Shown in pieces: positions 1 to 10,310 of a stretch of DNA of 64,000 nucleotides. The translations under genes and the position numbers were made by a program. Within the stretch, counting starts at the first letter, position 1, and every line of letters starts with the position of its first letter. The notes beneath the pieces are model-generated. The model searched no databases. It worked only from the letters and a program-made list of their open reading frames with translations, and had not been told where the DNA came from. The stretch comes from Thermoanaerobaculales bacterium (GTDB lineage: Bacteria; Acidobacteriota; Thermoanaerobaculia; Thermoanaerobaculales; Sulfomarinibacteraceae), in the NCBI GenBank assembly GCA_025456145.1, contig JALOLD010000003.1, forward strand, positions 82,209 through 146,208. Reading direction: 5' to 3'.

Positions 1-2591
1 TCGGTCCCGGTGAAGGCCCACTGGCCGGCGAGGGGGTTGCTGTTGCCGTTCGATGTCGTGACGCGGTCGTTGTAGGGGTTGAAGACAAAGGCCGAGCGCG
101 GGATCTCGGTGAACGGCCCGCCGTTGACGCTGAGCTTGAGGTTGCCGCCGTCCCAGGTCGGCTCGGAGGCCATCCAGTGGTCGAAGCTGAGCACCGGACG
201 GGTCGCGTTGCGCGGGATCTCGACGGTCGGACCGATCAGCTCCATCACCCCGCTCTGGTCGTCGCTGCCCGGCTGACAGTCGCCGACCAGGACGCTGTCG
301 ACGGCGAAGAAGGCGCCACCCTGACCGCCCGCCGGGGGCTCGTCGGTCCAGACCCAGTCGCGCGGGGTGTACTCGGGAAACACGCCGCGGTTGGCGACCG
401 ACCACGCCGATCCCGGATCGACGTCGAAGCTCTCGTCGAGCAGCACGAGGTTGAAGGCGACCGGGGGCGGGTCCGGGTCGAGCAGCGTGGTGAAGCCGCA
501 CTGGCTCGGAAAATCGCGGAGCTCGACCGCGGCGGTCGCCGCCTCGACCTCGAGGCAGTCGTCGGCGACGATGGTCTGCCCGGCGGGCAGCCCGGTCGCG
601 GGGTCATAGATCGTCGCCCCGACGAGGTCCTCGCAGCTCGCGAGCAGCGCATCGGCGTGGGCGGTGAAGCCGGTCACCGGGGTCTGGTAGAAGGCCATCG
701 CCCGCCAGTAGATGCGGGCCGCCTTGGCGGCGCCGATGGCGCGGACCTGACGACCGTTGAAGGAGCCGCCGTCGACGAGCAGGGCGAAGGCGTGGTTGGC
801 GACGCCGCTGTTGGTGTGGACGCCGCCGTTGTCGATCTCCGAGCAGGCATAGCTGCCGCTGCCGACCCGGTCGGGGTCGCCGAAGCAGGTCGGCGTCCAC
901 ATGTCGCGGATCGCGCCGAGGGCCGCGGTGTCCTCGCCGATGATCCAGCGGACCGAGTCGACGAGGGATCCGTCGAGCCCGAGGGTCGCGGCCACGCCTT
1001 GGGCGAGCGAGGCCCTGAGCCGCTGCCCGTCGTCGCGCCCGATGAGCACCGCCGGGATGTCGAGCCGGCCCGGGTCGCCGCCCATCTCGAAGATGTCGTT
1101 GCCCTGGTTGTTGGCGATGATCACGCCGACCGCGCCGGCGCTCTGGGCGTTGACCACCTTGTCCCGGAACAGGCAGATCCCCCGGTCGACGAGGGCGATC
1201 CGGCCGGGCTGGAAGCCGACGATCGGCTCGCAGGCGTCGCTCGGCGTCCCGGCGCCGTCGTCGACGAGCTCGACCTCGGCGGTGACGCTCCAGGGGGGCG
1301 GCGGGTTGAAGACCGCGCCCCCGGCGGCATAGGGCCCGGCGATCTCGGGCGGGCTGTCGACGGACAGGGTGGGCTGCGGGCTGCCCCCGGCGATCGAGCA
1401 GTTGCCGGGGGGCCGGGGCCCGCCCGGCGTGTCGGTGCCGCGGCCGTTGAGCAGGTCGGCGAGCTCGCCGAAGATGTCCGAGTAGGCCTCGTTGAGGGCC
1501 CCCGGCTGCCACTGGTAGACCAGGCCGTGCGTCCACTCGGTGTAGGCGTGCGTCCACTCGTGGGCGGCGACGTCGTCGCTGACCATGCCGACGCAGAAGG
1601 CGGTGAGCCCGCCCGACTCGACCGCGTTCGGGCAGTCGATGGTGCTCGCGTCGTAGACCGAGTGCATGGTCGCGTCGTCGCCGTCGAAGCTCAGGTACTG
1701 ACCGCCGGTGAGGTTGGCGAACAGCTCGTGGGCGTCGCCGGTGGCGTCGATCAGCTCGTTGACCTCGGCGTCGCGCTCGGGGCTGCCGCTGCTGTAGGGA
1801 AGGCCGTCGCCCTCGCGCCAGATCGGGTTGGGGAAGGTCCCGAGGTGGACCGCCCGGTCGAGGTGACGGATCTCCGAGCGGCGGTCGAGCAGCCGGCCGT
1901 CGTGGGCGTCGAGGTAGAAGGTCTCGCGACGATGGGGCGGCGTCGCGACCTCGACCTCCCAGGCCAGGTGGTTAGCCCCCGGAAGCCCGCGGACGAGGCC
2001 CGAGCGGTAGACCAGGAGCCTCGCCCGGCCGACCTCGAGGAGGGGCTCGTCGGAGCGGTGGCCCTTGGCGAACAGCCGGGCCGCCTCGGCCTCGGCGCGG
2101 TGGGCGTCGACCAGCGGCAGCGGGTCGACCGCGATGTCCGAGACGATCGCGCCGTTGACGGTGGTGAGCGCACCCGCGGCGTCGAAGTGGACGCGGATCA
2201 GGGAGCCGAAGACGGGCAGGCCGCGGTGGAGCTGGCGGAGCAGCGCCTGCTCGCCGCCGAGCGGGTCGCGGCGGATCGCGACGAGCTCGAGCTCGCCCGT
2301 GTCGCCGGTCAGGCCGAGACCGGGGGCGAGACCGCGGAGGGCGATGCTGGCCCGTCGCTCGGCGTCGCCCGCGATCGCGGGCCGGCTCGCGGGGGCGAAT
2401 CGAACCAGGCTCGGGTTACCGGTCGCGCGGTCGACGACGACCCGTGAAGCGCCGGCGATCGTCGGTCGGGGGGCCGAGGCGCGGTCGGGCTCGGCGGCGA
2501 CCGCGGCGAAGGCGGTCATCGCCAGGACGGCGGTGGCGCCGAGAGCCCGGCGGATCGGGGTCGCGCGCCCGGGGAGGTCGTGGTTCGTCAT
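1..2591 (-). CDS. Secreted M4 (thermolysin-type) metallopeptidase with PA-domain insert, C-terminus cut by window edge
   Basis: Zinc endopeptidase, probably secreted; the gene runs off the left edge (at least 863 codons). The ATG at 2591 is followed by a Sec-type signal peptide (about residues 10-33). A propeptide (FTP/PepSY-like) region precedes the catalytic domain. The zinc motif HEWTH is near residue 344, and the third ligand follows in GALNEAYSDIFGE. The catalytic-His region HTNSGVANHAFALL lies much later. Between these two halves is an insert (about residues 400-530) that looks like a protease-associated (PA) domain, containing GRIALVDRGICLFRDK and AGAVGVIIANNQG. The visible C-terminus looks like a beta-sandwich (MAM/concanavalin type). 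A TACCAT hexamer sits 6 nt upstream of the ATG, so the mRNA may be leaderless. The M4 assignment is secure; the substrate is unknown. Confidence 0.93.
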   Translation of the reverse strand, partial: MTNHDLPGRATPIRRALGATAVLAMTAFAAVAAEPDRASAPRPTIAGASRVVVDRATGNPSLVRFAPASRPAIAGDAERRASIALRGLAPGLGLTGDTGELELVAIRRDPLGGEQALLRQLHRGLPVFGSLIRVHFDAAGALTTVNGAIVSDIAVDPLPLVDAHRAEAEAARLFAKGHRSDEPLLEVGRARLLVYRSGLVRGLPGANHLAWEVEVATPPHRRETFYLDAHDGRLLDRRSEIRHLDRAVHLGTFPNPIWREGDGLPYSSGSPERDAEVNELIDATGDAHELFANLTGGQYLSFDGDDATMHSVYDASTIDCPNAVESGGLTAFCVGMVSDDVAAHEWTHAYTEWTHGLVYQWQPGALNEAYSDIFGELADLLNGRGTDTPGGPRPPGNCSIAGGSPQPTLSVDSPPEIAGPYAAGGAVFNPPPPWSVTAEVELVDDGAGTPSDACEPIVGFQPGRIALVDRGICLFRDKVVNAQSAGAVGVIIANNQGNDIFEMGGDPGRLDIPAVLIGRDDGQRLRASLAQGVAATLGLDGSLVDSVRWIIGEDTAALGAIRDMWTPTCFGDPDRVGSGSYACSEIDNGGVHTNSGVANHAFALLVDGGSFNGRQVRAIGAAKAARIYWRAMAFYQTPVTGFTAHADALLASCEDLVGATIYDPATGLPAGQTIVADDCLEVEAATAAVELRDFPSQCGFTTLLDPDPPPVAFNLVLLDESFDVDPGSAWSVANRGVFPEYTPRDWVWTDEPPAGGQGGAFFAVDSVLVGDCQPGSDDQSGVMELIGPTVEIPRNATRPVLSFDHWMASEPTWDGGNLKLSVNGGPFTEIPRSAFVFNPYNDRVTTSNGNSNPLAGQWAFTGT

Positions 2592-2597
2592 CGGGTC

Positions 2598-2603
2598 ATG
2601 GTA
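2598..2603 (-). promoter_or_regulatory. -10 element (TACCAT), leaderless spacing to M4 peptidase
   Basis: On the minus strand TACCAT is followed by six bases and then the ATG at 2591. With a normal 6-7 nt distance from -10 to the start site, transcription would begin at the start codon. No convincing -35 is visible. Confidence 0.4.
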
Positions 2604-2639
2604 TCAAACGGCCCTCCCCGCGGGACCGGGGGAGCGGGG

Positions 2640-2645
2640 TACACT
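2640..2645 (+). promoter_or_regulatory. -10 element (TACACT) of the acyltransferase gene
   Basis: TACACT lies 8 nt before the ATG at 2654, so the transcript would be leaderless or nearly so. It is divergent from the M4 peptidase promoter about 40 bp away. Confidence 0.35.
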
Positions 2646-2653
2646 TCGAGACC

Positions 2654-3241
2654 ATGCAGCGCCTCTTCGTCCCGAGGCTCGGTCCGTCGGTTCCGCGCCG
2701 CGGCAATGCCATCTCGGCGGGGTTCGGCCGCGCCGTGCTCCGCCTCGCGGGCTGGAGCTTCGCGGGCTCGGTCCCCGATGTCGCCAAGGCGGTCGTCATC
2801 GTCGCGCCCCACACCTCGAACTGGGACTTCCTGATCGGTGTCGCGGCGATGTTCGCCCTCGGCCTCCGGGTGGTCTTTCTCGGCAAGCACACGCTCTTCC
2901 GCTGGCCGCTCGGAGCGGTCATGCGCTGGCTCGGCGGGATCCCGGTCGACCGGCGCTTGGCGAGCGGCGTCGTCGAGGCGACGGTCGGCCTGCTCGGCGC
3001 CCGGGAGCGGATGATCCTCGCGCTGGCCCCCGAAGGCACGAGACGGCGAGTCGAGCGCTGGAAGACCGGCTTTTACCATGTCGCCCGTGCGGCGGACGTC
3101 CCGATCCTCCCAATCGCCTTCGACTGGACCCGACGCCAGGTACGGATCGGCGAGCTGTTCTACACCACCGGCGACCTCGAGGGCGACGTCGCGGCCCTCG
3201 AGCGGTTCTTCGCCGGGCTCGAGGGCCGGCGACGGGGCTGA
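2654..3241 (+). CDS. PlsC-like 1-acylglycerol-3-phosphate acyltransferase family protein
   Basis: Probable acyltransferase of the PlsC/LPLAT superfamily, which moves acyl chains onto lysophospholipids or related acceptors at the inner membrane. The 195-residue protein has the family's H(X4)D motif as HTSNWD (about residues 54-59), a central GKHTLF segment and the acceptor-binding EGTR motif (about residue 122). A hydrophobic stretch around residues 60-80 may be a membrane contact. The ATG at 2654 was chosen because everything upstream in this frame lacks family similarity and overlaps the divergent M4 gene. It is short for PlsC (usually 220-250 residues) and resembles compact LPLAT proteins annotated 'acyltransferase family'. 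The acceptor cannot be told from sequence. Confidence 0.85.
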   Translation: MQRLFVPRLGPSVPRRGNAISAGFGRAVLRLAGWSFAGSVPDVAKAVVIVAPHTSNWDFLIGVAAMFALGLRVVFLGKHTLFRWPLGAVMRWLGGIPVDRRLASGVVEATVGLLGARERMILALAPEGTRRRVERWKTGFYHVARAADVPILPIAFDWTRRQVRIGELFYTTGDLEGDVAALERFFAGLEGRRRG

Positions 3242-3273
3242 TTCGGCCCGCGGCGCCGGGGAGGCCCGCCGCC

Positions 3274-4365
3274 CTACTCCCCCGGGGCCGCGAAGGTGCA
3301 GAGCAGGGTCTCGGGGTAGGCGGCGATGCGCTCGACGAGCTCGGGCGTCACCGGGGTGAGCTTGGGCGCCGCGAGACCGGTCTCGACGAGCCGGCGGTTG
3401 GCCGCGGCCGAGTAGGGGACGAGGCTCGCCGCGGCATCGCCCTCGCCGGTCCCGCCGAGGTCGAGGACGAGCGGCGCCGCGGTGCAGTCGAGATCGAGGG
3501 ACGCCATCGCGAGCGTCCGGGTGCGGGGGTTGGTGGCGGTCCGGAAGCTGACCCGTTTCTCCTGGAGCTCGTAGACAATGCTCCACCTCGTGCGCTCGGG
3601 CTGGGCGACGTCGGCGAGCACCGCGAAGGCGTCGTCGACCGGCCGTTCGGAGGCCTTCGAGCGGGCGGCGTAGGCGCCGTTGGCGGCGCGGGCGAAGCGG
3701 GCGAGCGACCCGGTCCCCTCGGGCTTGACCGGCTCTCCGCCATAGCCGAGGGTCCGGTTGAGGAAGTCGAGCGAGTCGCGGTAGGTGTCGTTGGTCAGCA
3801 CCGCCAGCGGCAACGTGCGGTCCCACCGCGCGACCACGGCGCCGTCGATGAACTCGACGACGGCGCAGCTCCCGGTCGGGTCGCAGGCCAGGAAGTGGAG
3901 CGGCGCGGTGCTCGAGATCGCGACCTCGGAGGCACTCGCCACGACCTCGCCGACCGTCCGGAACGAGTCGAGGCAGTACTGGACCCACTGCAGGGCGCCG
4001 ATCGACCGGCGCTCGCCGGGCTCGGGGTAGACCGTGCCGTCGAGCCAGAGCACCTCGATCGCGAGCCCGGTCTCGTTCATCCCGCCGAGCGGGAGCTCGC
4101 GGCCGTGCTGGTTGAAGCTGACGCTGCCATAGCGGGAGGTCCAACGCACCGGTTTGGCGCCCTCGTCGACCAGCGCGCTCTTGGCGAGCCCGCGCTGGTT
4201 GACCACCAGCTGCCCGGCGCCGATGTCCCAGTCGAAGCTCTTGGCCATCAGGGGCCCGCTCGGGTGCTTGAGCAGGAACGCGGTGCAGGCTTCGCCGGGC
4301 GAGCCGGCGAGCACGACGGCGAGGCAGCAAAGGGTAGCGGCGAGTCGGGCGGGCAGGGTCTCCAT
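3274..4365 (-). CDS. Linear amide C-N hydrolase, choloylglycine hydrolase/penicillin V acylase family (Ntn hydrolase)
   Basis: Exported Ntn-hydrolase of 363 residues. A signal peptide (about 1-26) ends in GSPGEA directly before CTAFLLK, so processing would expose Cys27 as the N-terminal nucleophile, as in conjugated bile acid hydrolase and penicillin V acylase. Further family features are the KSFDWD segment, GMNETGLAIEVLWLDG and the LTNDTYRDSLDFLN region carrying the conserved Asn. GGAGGA at 4371-4376 is ideally spaced for the ATG at 4365, and a TGC-TAGAAT extended -10 lies upstream. The natural substrate is unknown; in a free-living Gram-negative, amide-linked signals such as acyl-homoserine lactones are one possibility, not shown here. 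Confidence 0.9.
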   Translation of the reverse strand: METLPARLAATLCCLAVVLAGSPGEACTAFLLKHPSGPLMAKSFDWDIGAGQLVVNQRGLAKSALVDEGAKPVRWTSRYGSVSFNQHGRELPLGGMNETGLAIEVLWLDGTVYPEPGERRSIGALQWVQYCLDSFRTVGEVVASASEVAISSTAPLHFLACDPTGSCAVVEFIDGAVVARWDRTLPLAVLTNDTYRDSLDFLNRTLGYGGEPVKPEGTGSLARFARAANGAYAARSKASERPVDDAFAVLADVAQPERTRWSIVYELQEKRVSFRTATNPRTRTLAMASLDLDCTAAPLVLDLGGTGEGDAAASLVPYSAAANRRLVETGLAAPKLTPVTPELVERIAAYPETLLCTFAAPGE

Positions 4366-4384
4366 GTCGATCCTCCGAACGGTG

Positions 4385-4393
4385 ATTCTAGCA
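4385..4393 (-). promoter_or_regulatory. Extended -10 promoter (TGC-TAGAAT) of the Ntn hydrolase gene
   Basis: On the minus strand TGCTAGAAT matches an extended -10. It lies 19 nt before the ATG, followed by a GGAGGA ribosome binding site. No clear -35 is needed for an extended -10. Confidence 0.5.
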
Positions 4394-4473
4394 ATCCTCC
4401 CGGTCGGCGACCCTGTCGATCCAGCTCCCGACCGAGATCCCGATCCGCCGTGTCTCCTCCGTCCGACGGAGAG

Positions 4474-5673
4474 TCACCGGATAGGCGCCGCGAGCGGCTC
4501 GGGCTGATCGCCCGGGTAGGGGATCCGGATCCGCAGGCAGACGAAGAAGCCGGCGAGCGCGATCGCCCCGGCGAGGAGAAACACCCAGCGGAAGCCGTAG
4601 GCCTCCCAGATGTAGCCCGAGAGGATCGGCAGGGTGGTGGCGACCGCGTGGTCGATGGTGATCCCGGTCGAGATCGTCGGGGTGATGTCGGAGGGGTCGT
4701 CGGCGATCTTCTTGAGGTAGGTCGTCCGGGCGATCCGCAGGGCGAAGAGAACGCTGTCGAAGACATAGGCGGCGTACAGCAAGTGGAGGTCGAAGGGCGC
4801 CGGCAGGAGGTCGCTGGCGAAGGCGTAGGCGAGGCAGATGGCGAGCAGCAGCAGCTCGTCGACGGCGAGGACGGTGCGCTCGCCGAGCCAGTCGATGACC
4901 TCGCCGAGCAGCGGCCGGAAGACCACCCCGAGGCTCGCGGCGATGAAGGTGAGCAGGGCGATGGTCGAGACCGGGACGCCGTGGATCTCGACGAGCACCC
5001 AGGCGCCGAAGGCGAGGAAGATCTGCTTGCGGATCCCGAACAGCGCCGAGATCGCGTAGAACAGCGAGTAGCGGCGCTTGAAGACGAGCCGGCGCGACGG
5101 CGGGTCGCCGTCGCCGACCCGGAGGCTCGCGTAGAACAGCCCCGCGATCAGCGCGCAGCCCGCCGCGATCGCGAAGAAGAGGCCGAACCGGTCGCCGAGA
5201 AGCCGGGCCAGCACGAAGATGAGACCGACCCCGAGGATCGTGCCGAGGTTGCGGGCGCCGCCGAACTGGCCGAGCCGCCGGCCCTCGCGGCCGCCCTGCG
5301 AGAGCTTGAGGCCGATCGGCCCCTCGACCGCGAAGATGACGTGGTCGCCGAGCGACCAGACGATGACAAACAGTACCAGCCAACCCAATGACGGGGAGAG
5401 GAAGCCCAGGCCGAGGGCGCCGGCGGCGGTGAGGAGCATCGCGGCCGCCGCCATCTGGCTCTCGCGAAGGACGGTCAGCAGCGCGCCGGCGATGACCATG
5501 AGAAACAGGCCCGGCAGCTCGCGCGGCAGCTCGAGCCAGCCGCGGCCCTCGGCGCCGAGGTGGTGGACCTCGGCGAGGTAGTTGTTGAACGCCGCCATGA
5601 CGATGCCCGAGGCGGCGCCGAAGAACATCGTCGCGAGCAGCGCCCGCCGGAGGTCGTCCAACCGCAGTCGCAC
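4474..5673 (-). CDS. MFS transporter
   Basis: Inner-membrane major facilitator protein of 399 residues with 10-12 hydrophobic segments. The first runs from about residue 10 and the last is near residues 365-385. A central basic loop (RRLVFKRRYSLFYAIS, about residues 195-210) separates two six-helix halves, as usual in MFS. The start is GTG at 5673, placed 7 nt after a TACAAT -10, so translation probably begins at the 5' end of a leaderless mRNA. There is no neighbour of related function on the strand. The transported compound cannot be inferred. Confidence 0.85.
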   Translation of the reverse strand: MRLRLDDLRRALLATMFFGAASGIVMAAFNNYLAEVHHLGAEGRGWLELPRELPGLFLMVIAGALLTVLRESQMAAAAMLLTAAGALGLGFLSPSLGWLVLFVIVWSLGDHVIFAVEGPIGLKLSQGGREGRRLGQFGGARNLGTILGVGLIFVLARLLGDRFGLFFAIAAGCALIAGLFYASLRVGDGDPPSRRLVFKRRYSLFYAISALFGIRKQIFLAFGAWVLVEIHGVPVSTIALLTFIAASLGVVFRPLLGEVIDWLGERTVLAVDELLLLAICLAYAFASDLLPAPFDLHLLYAAYVFDSVLFALRIARTTYLKKIADDPSDITPTISTGITIDHAVATTLPILSGYIWEAYGFRWVFLLAGAIALAGFFVCLRIRIPYPGDQPEPLAAPIR

Positions 5674-5680
5674 GGCGCGG

Positions 5681-5686
5681 ATTGTA
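5681..5686 (-). promoter_or_regulatory. -10 element (TACAAT), leaderless spacing to the MFS gene
   Basis: A near-consensus TACAAT on the minus strand is separated from the GTG at 5673 by seven bases. There is no room for a ribosome binding site. Confidence 0.55.
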
Positions 5687-5764
5687 CGTCAGCCGTCGTC
5701 GCCGTCGCCGAGCGACGGAACGGCTCGCCGCTCCGGACGGGTCGTGCCCGTCAGGGTGGGAGAG

Positions 5765-5794
5765 GGCGGGCCACCGGCGAACCGGCGGCCCGCC
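5765..5794 (-). terminator. Hairpin with 13-bp stem and UUCG tetraloop
   Basis: Arms 5765-5777 and 5782-5794 pair over 13 positions (one G-U on the minus-strand RNA). The loop is UUCG when read from the minus strand. It begins 6 bp beyond the stop of the gene ending at 5801. No U-run follows, so it may be a transcript-end stabiliser or a Rho-assisted stop rather than a classical intrinsic terminator. Confidence 0.45.
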
Positions 5795-5800
5795 GTGCGA

Positions 5801-6577
5801 TCAGTAGGCGAAGCGCGCGCCCTGCTGGTACGAGGCGTCGTTGGTGGCGTTGTCAACGGTCGAGGTGTAAGCCGTGATCGCCCCCTCGGCCGAGGTCACG
5901 CCGACTCTGAAGATGAGACCGTGCCGGTCGCCCGGGGCGAGGCGGTCGAGCAGACCGTCGACCTGGGTCATGCCGAAGGGCGCCAGCTCGAGGGTGAACG
6001 ACGAGGCGCCGGGGGCAGGGGCGCCGTCGGCGGTGAAGATCTCGACCGCAACGGTGGTGGCGACGCGGCTGAGGTTGACCACCCCGAGGTTGGTCCGGAA
6101 GCCATCGAGCTGGTCGACGATCATCCGGAGCGCGCCGGCCTGACCGTCTCCGGGGACGGCGGCGTCGGCGATCGGCACGCCGGCGATGGTCTGGCCGTAG
6201 CTCCCGGTCGGGTTCGCGGCGGTCCATGTCCGGCTGGTGACCAGCAGCGGCCCGTCGGCGAGGTAGTGGATGCTGCCGACGCCCTCGGTGGCGAACAGCC
6301 CACCGACCACGTCGGCGAGCATGGTCACCGGCTCGTCGAGCTCGACGACCACGCTCTCGACCGCGGTGTTGTCCCGGTCGGCAGGGTTGAACCAGAGGTG
6401 GACGACGCTCGCCCCTTGCTGGTAGATCCAGACATCGGTCGTCCACACCGAGCCGAACCGGCCCTCGACCCGGGCGGCGGCCGGCAGGAATCCCTCGAGG
6501 TGGCCGGGAGCGGCCGCGTCGGCTGCTGCGGGGACCAGCGCCAGCGCGACGGCGAGCGGGGCGAGCCGGCGGGTCAT
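5801..6577 (-). CDS. Secreted protein made of one ~230-residue module also found in the S8 protease
   Basis: Unknown function, 258 residues, signal peptide about 1-22 (MTRRLAPLAVALALVPAAAD). The mature protein is one beta-rich module with the markers FLPAAAR...GSVWTTDVWIYQ, ADVVGGLFATEGVGS, SRTW...GSYGQ, FRTNLGVVN and ITAYTSTVDNATNDA. The same markers occur twice at the C-terminus of the S8 protease at 23109-26357, so this is probably a stand-alone copy of a surface or adhesion-type module. The start ATG at 6577 overlaps the upstream gene's stop (ATGA, 6574-6577), so the two are translationally coupled. Residues upstream of this ATG in the same frame belong to the overlapping glycine-rich gene. 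Confidence 0.75.
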   Translation of the reverse strand: MTRRLAPLAVALALVPAAADAAAPGHLEGFLPAAARVEGRFGSVWTTDVWIYQQGASVVHLWFNPADRDNTAVESVVVELDEPVTMLADVVGGLFATEGVGSIHYLADGPLLVTSRTWTAANPTGSYGQTIAGVPIADAAVPGDGQAGALRMIVDQLDGFRTNLGVVNLSRVATTVAVEIFTADGAPAPGASSFTLELAPFGMTQVDGLLDRLAPGDRHGLIFRVGVTSAEGAITAYTSTVDNATNDASYQQGARFAY

Positions 6578-7311
6578 GATCCACCCCCGGCGTACCGGGC
6601 GCCGTCGGCTAGATCGAGGGACCAGAGAACCGTCCCGTCCCGCCCGATGGCGACGACCGTCGTCGACATCAGCTGGTGGCCTCTCGGCGCATCGCCCTGG
6701 TGGAGCGGCCCGTTCCCGATCCCGCCTCCCGGACCGTCGACGAGGTCGCGGACCGTGAGGTAAAACCGCGACCCGTCGGGCGAGAACCGCGGCGCCGAGG
6801 CGATGTCTCCGTCGACGACCGTGCGCCATCGCTCGGCGCCGTTGGCGAGGTCGAGGCCGACCAGGGTCACCGTGTCGGCATGCGGCCCCTGGCCGCCGCC
6901 ACCACCGCCTCCGCCGCCGCCGCCATGGCCACCACCGTGGGTCCAGCCGCCGTCGCCGCCGCCGCTCCAGCCGCTCCACCAGTCGGCGCGCAGGGCGAGC
7001 ACGACGAGGTCGCCTTCGGTGACCGGCATCATCGGCCAGCCTTCGTCGAACTCGGCGCGCCAGCGCTGGGCGCCATCGGCGGTGATGTTGAGGAGGGCTC
7101 GGTCGCCACTCATGCCCCCGCCTGGACCTCCGGGAACACCCGCCATGACGGACATCTCGGTCACCAGAAGGCTCCCGTCGTCGGCGACGGTGAGCATGCC
7201 GGCGCCACCCATCCCGCCCTGACCCCCGCCGCCCGGCATCCCGCCGCCGTGGGCGGCGGTGGGGACGGCGACTCCGGTGCTCAGCAACAGCACAAAAAGG
7301 GCTCTCTTCAT
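6574..7311 (-). CDS. Secreted Gly-rich beta-propeller-like (PQQ-type repeat) protein
   Basis: Hypothetical exported protein, 245 residues. A signal peptide (about 1-20) is followed by a Gly/Met-rich segment. Blade-like repeats then recur: LLNITADGAQRWRAEF, LVGLDLANGAERWRTVV and VVAIGRDGTVLWSLDL. These follow the 'L..G...W' pattern of PQQ-type beta-propellers, but only three to four blades are visible, fewer than a full propeller. A run of 11 Gly codons plus HGGGHGGG (about residues 125-140) makes a flexible, His-containing linker. The ribosome binding site is TAGGAG before ATG 7311. It overlaps the next gene by ATGA. Its role is unknown; the His/Gly linker could bind metal, but nothing shows this. 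Confidence 0.7.
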   Translation of the reverse strand: MKRALFVLLLSTGVAVPTAAHGGGMPGGGGQGGMGGAGMLTVADDGSLLVTEMSVMAGVPGGPGGGMSGDRALLNITADGAQRWRAEFDEGWPMMPVTEGDLVVLALRADWWSGWSGGGDGGWTHGGGHGGGGGGGGGGGQGPHADTVTLVGLDLANGAERWRTVVDGDIASAPRFSPDGSRFYLTVRDLVDGPGGGIGNGPLHQGDAPRGHQLMSTTVVAIGRDGTVLWSLDLADGARYAGGGS

Positions 7312-7427
7312 CTCAATCTCCTATCTCCGGCTCCGCTGACCGGGTCGGTTCGTCTCTCCAGGTTCGAACCCTTCCCTCTCCCCTGCGATGCGACGACACC
7401 CGAGCAAGGGGGAGGGATGGGAGATGC

Positions 7428-7928
7428 TCACCGCTGGACCACCTCGCCGCACCGCAGCATGGATGGCGCATAGGGGTTGCCGATGGCCTCGTCGGGCTGC
7501 AGCCAGGCCTTCTTCTCCATCGGGCAGTAGACCACCACCGGCCTCGGGCCCTCGACGAGCGTCTGCCACCGGGTCAGCGGTTGAGTGAGCCCGGCGAACG
7601 CATCTCTGGTCCCGGTGAGGCCGTGCGCCGAGGCAAGCCGCTCGGCCATGATCGTGACCTCCGGCAGCAGGGCCTCGACCGCGGCGGCGCCCTCCGGCGC
7701 AACCCGGGCGGCGACCGGGTCGAAGGCCCCGGCGAGCCTCTCGGCCGTGACGGCGATCGCCTCGGCGTGCTCCGGGACGCCTTCGGTGGTGTTGCCGATC
7801 AACGCCTCACGCACCGCCTCGTAGTGGTCGATGATCAGGTCGAAGCCGCTCTCGCCGGCGGTAGCCCCGGCGGCGCCGGCGATGAAGATCGCCGAGATGA
7901 AGCATGAATCGACGACACGTGGTCTCAT
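7428..7928 (-). CDS. DUF3347-type periplasmic protein of the copper efflux locus
   Basis: Exported protein of 166 residues with a signal peptide (about 1-23). The C-terminal segment VVYCPMEKKAWLQPDEAIGN followed by NPYAPSMLRCGEVVQ is the hallmark of DUF3347, a helical-bundle domain often found beside or fused to CusB-like proteins; its Cys/Met pairs (YCPM, MLRCG) probably bind Cu(I) or Ag(I). The ATG at 7928 was preferred over an in-frame ATG at 8018 because GGAGGA lies just upstream and the signal peptide then starts at the N-terminus. It is the last gene of the minus-strand efflux operon, 129 bp after the P-type ATPase, so it may have its own promoter as well. Confidence 0.75.
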   Translation of the reverse strand: MRPRVVDSCFISAIFIAGAAGATAGESGFDLIIDHYEAVREALIGNTTEGVPEHAEAIAVTAERLAGAFDPVAARVAPEGAAAVEALLPEVTIMAERLASAHGLTGTRDAFAGLTQPLTRWQTLVEGPRPVVVYCPMEKKAWLQPDEAIGNPYAPSMLRCGEVVQR

Positions 7929-8057
7929 AGGGTTCCTCCATTTCGGCTGACTTGGCCGGCAGTTGAGTTCGACCGGCAGTCGGGTGGGCAGGCTGACCCG
8001 GACGACATCGTTCGCCAACCTGATATCGGCGTTCGACCGATCTGGGCGCAGGCCGCG

Positions 8058-10306
<2,249 letters not shown>

Positions 10307-10310
<4 letters not shown>

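Noticed and set aside
177-2447. A 756-codon open frame on the plus strand across the M4 peptidase gene, and similar long plus-strand frames at 2065-5391 and 10262-13924
   Set aside because: They are antisense to secure genes and have a Gly/Arg/Asp-biased composition with no domain. Long antisense frames are expected at this G+C content.
6895-6945. Repetitive CCGCC/CCACC stretch as a tandem repeat or CRISPR-like array
   Set aside because: It is the codons of a poly-Gly/His linker within a coding frame, with no spacers or defined unit.
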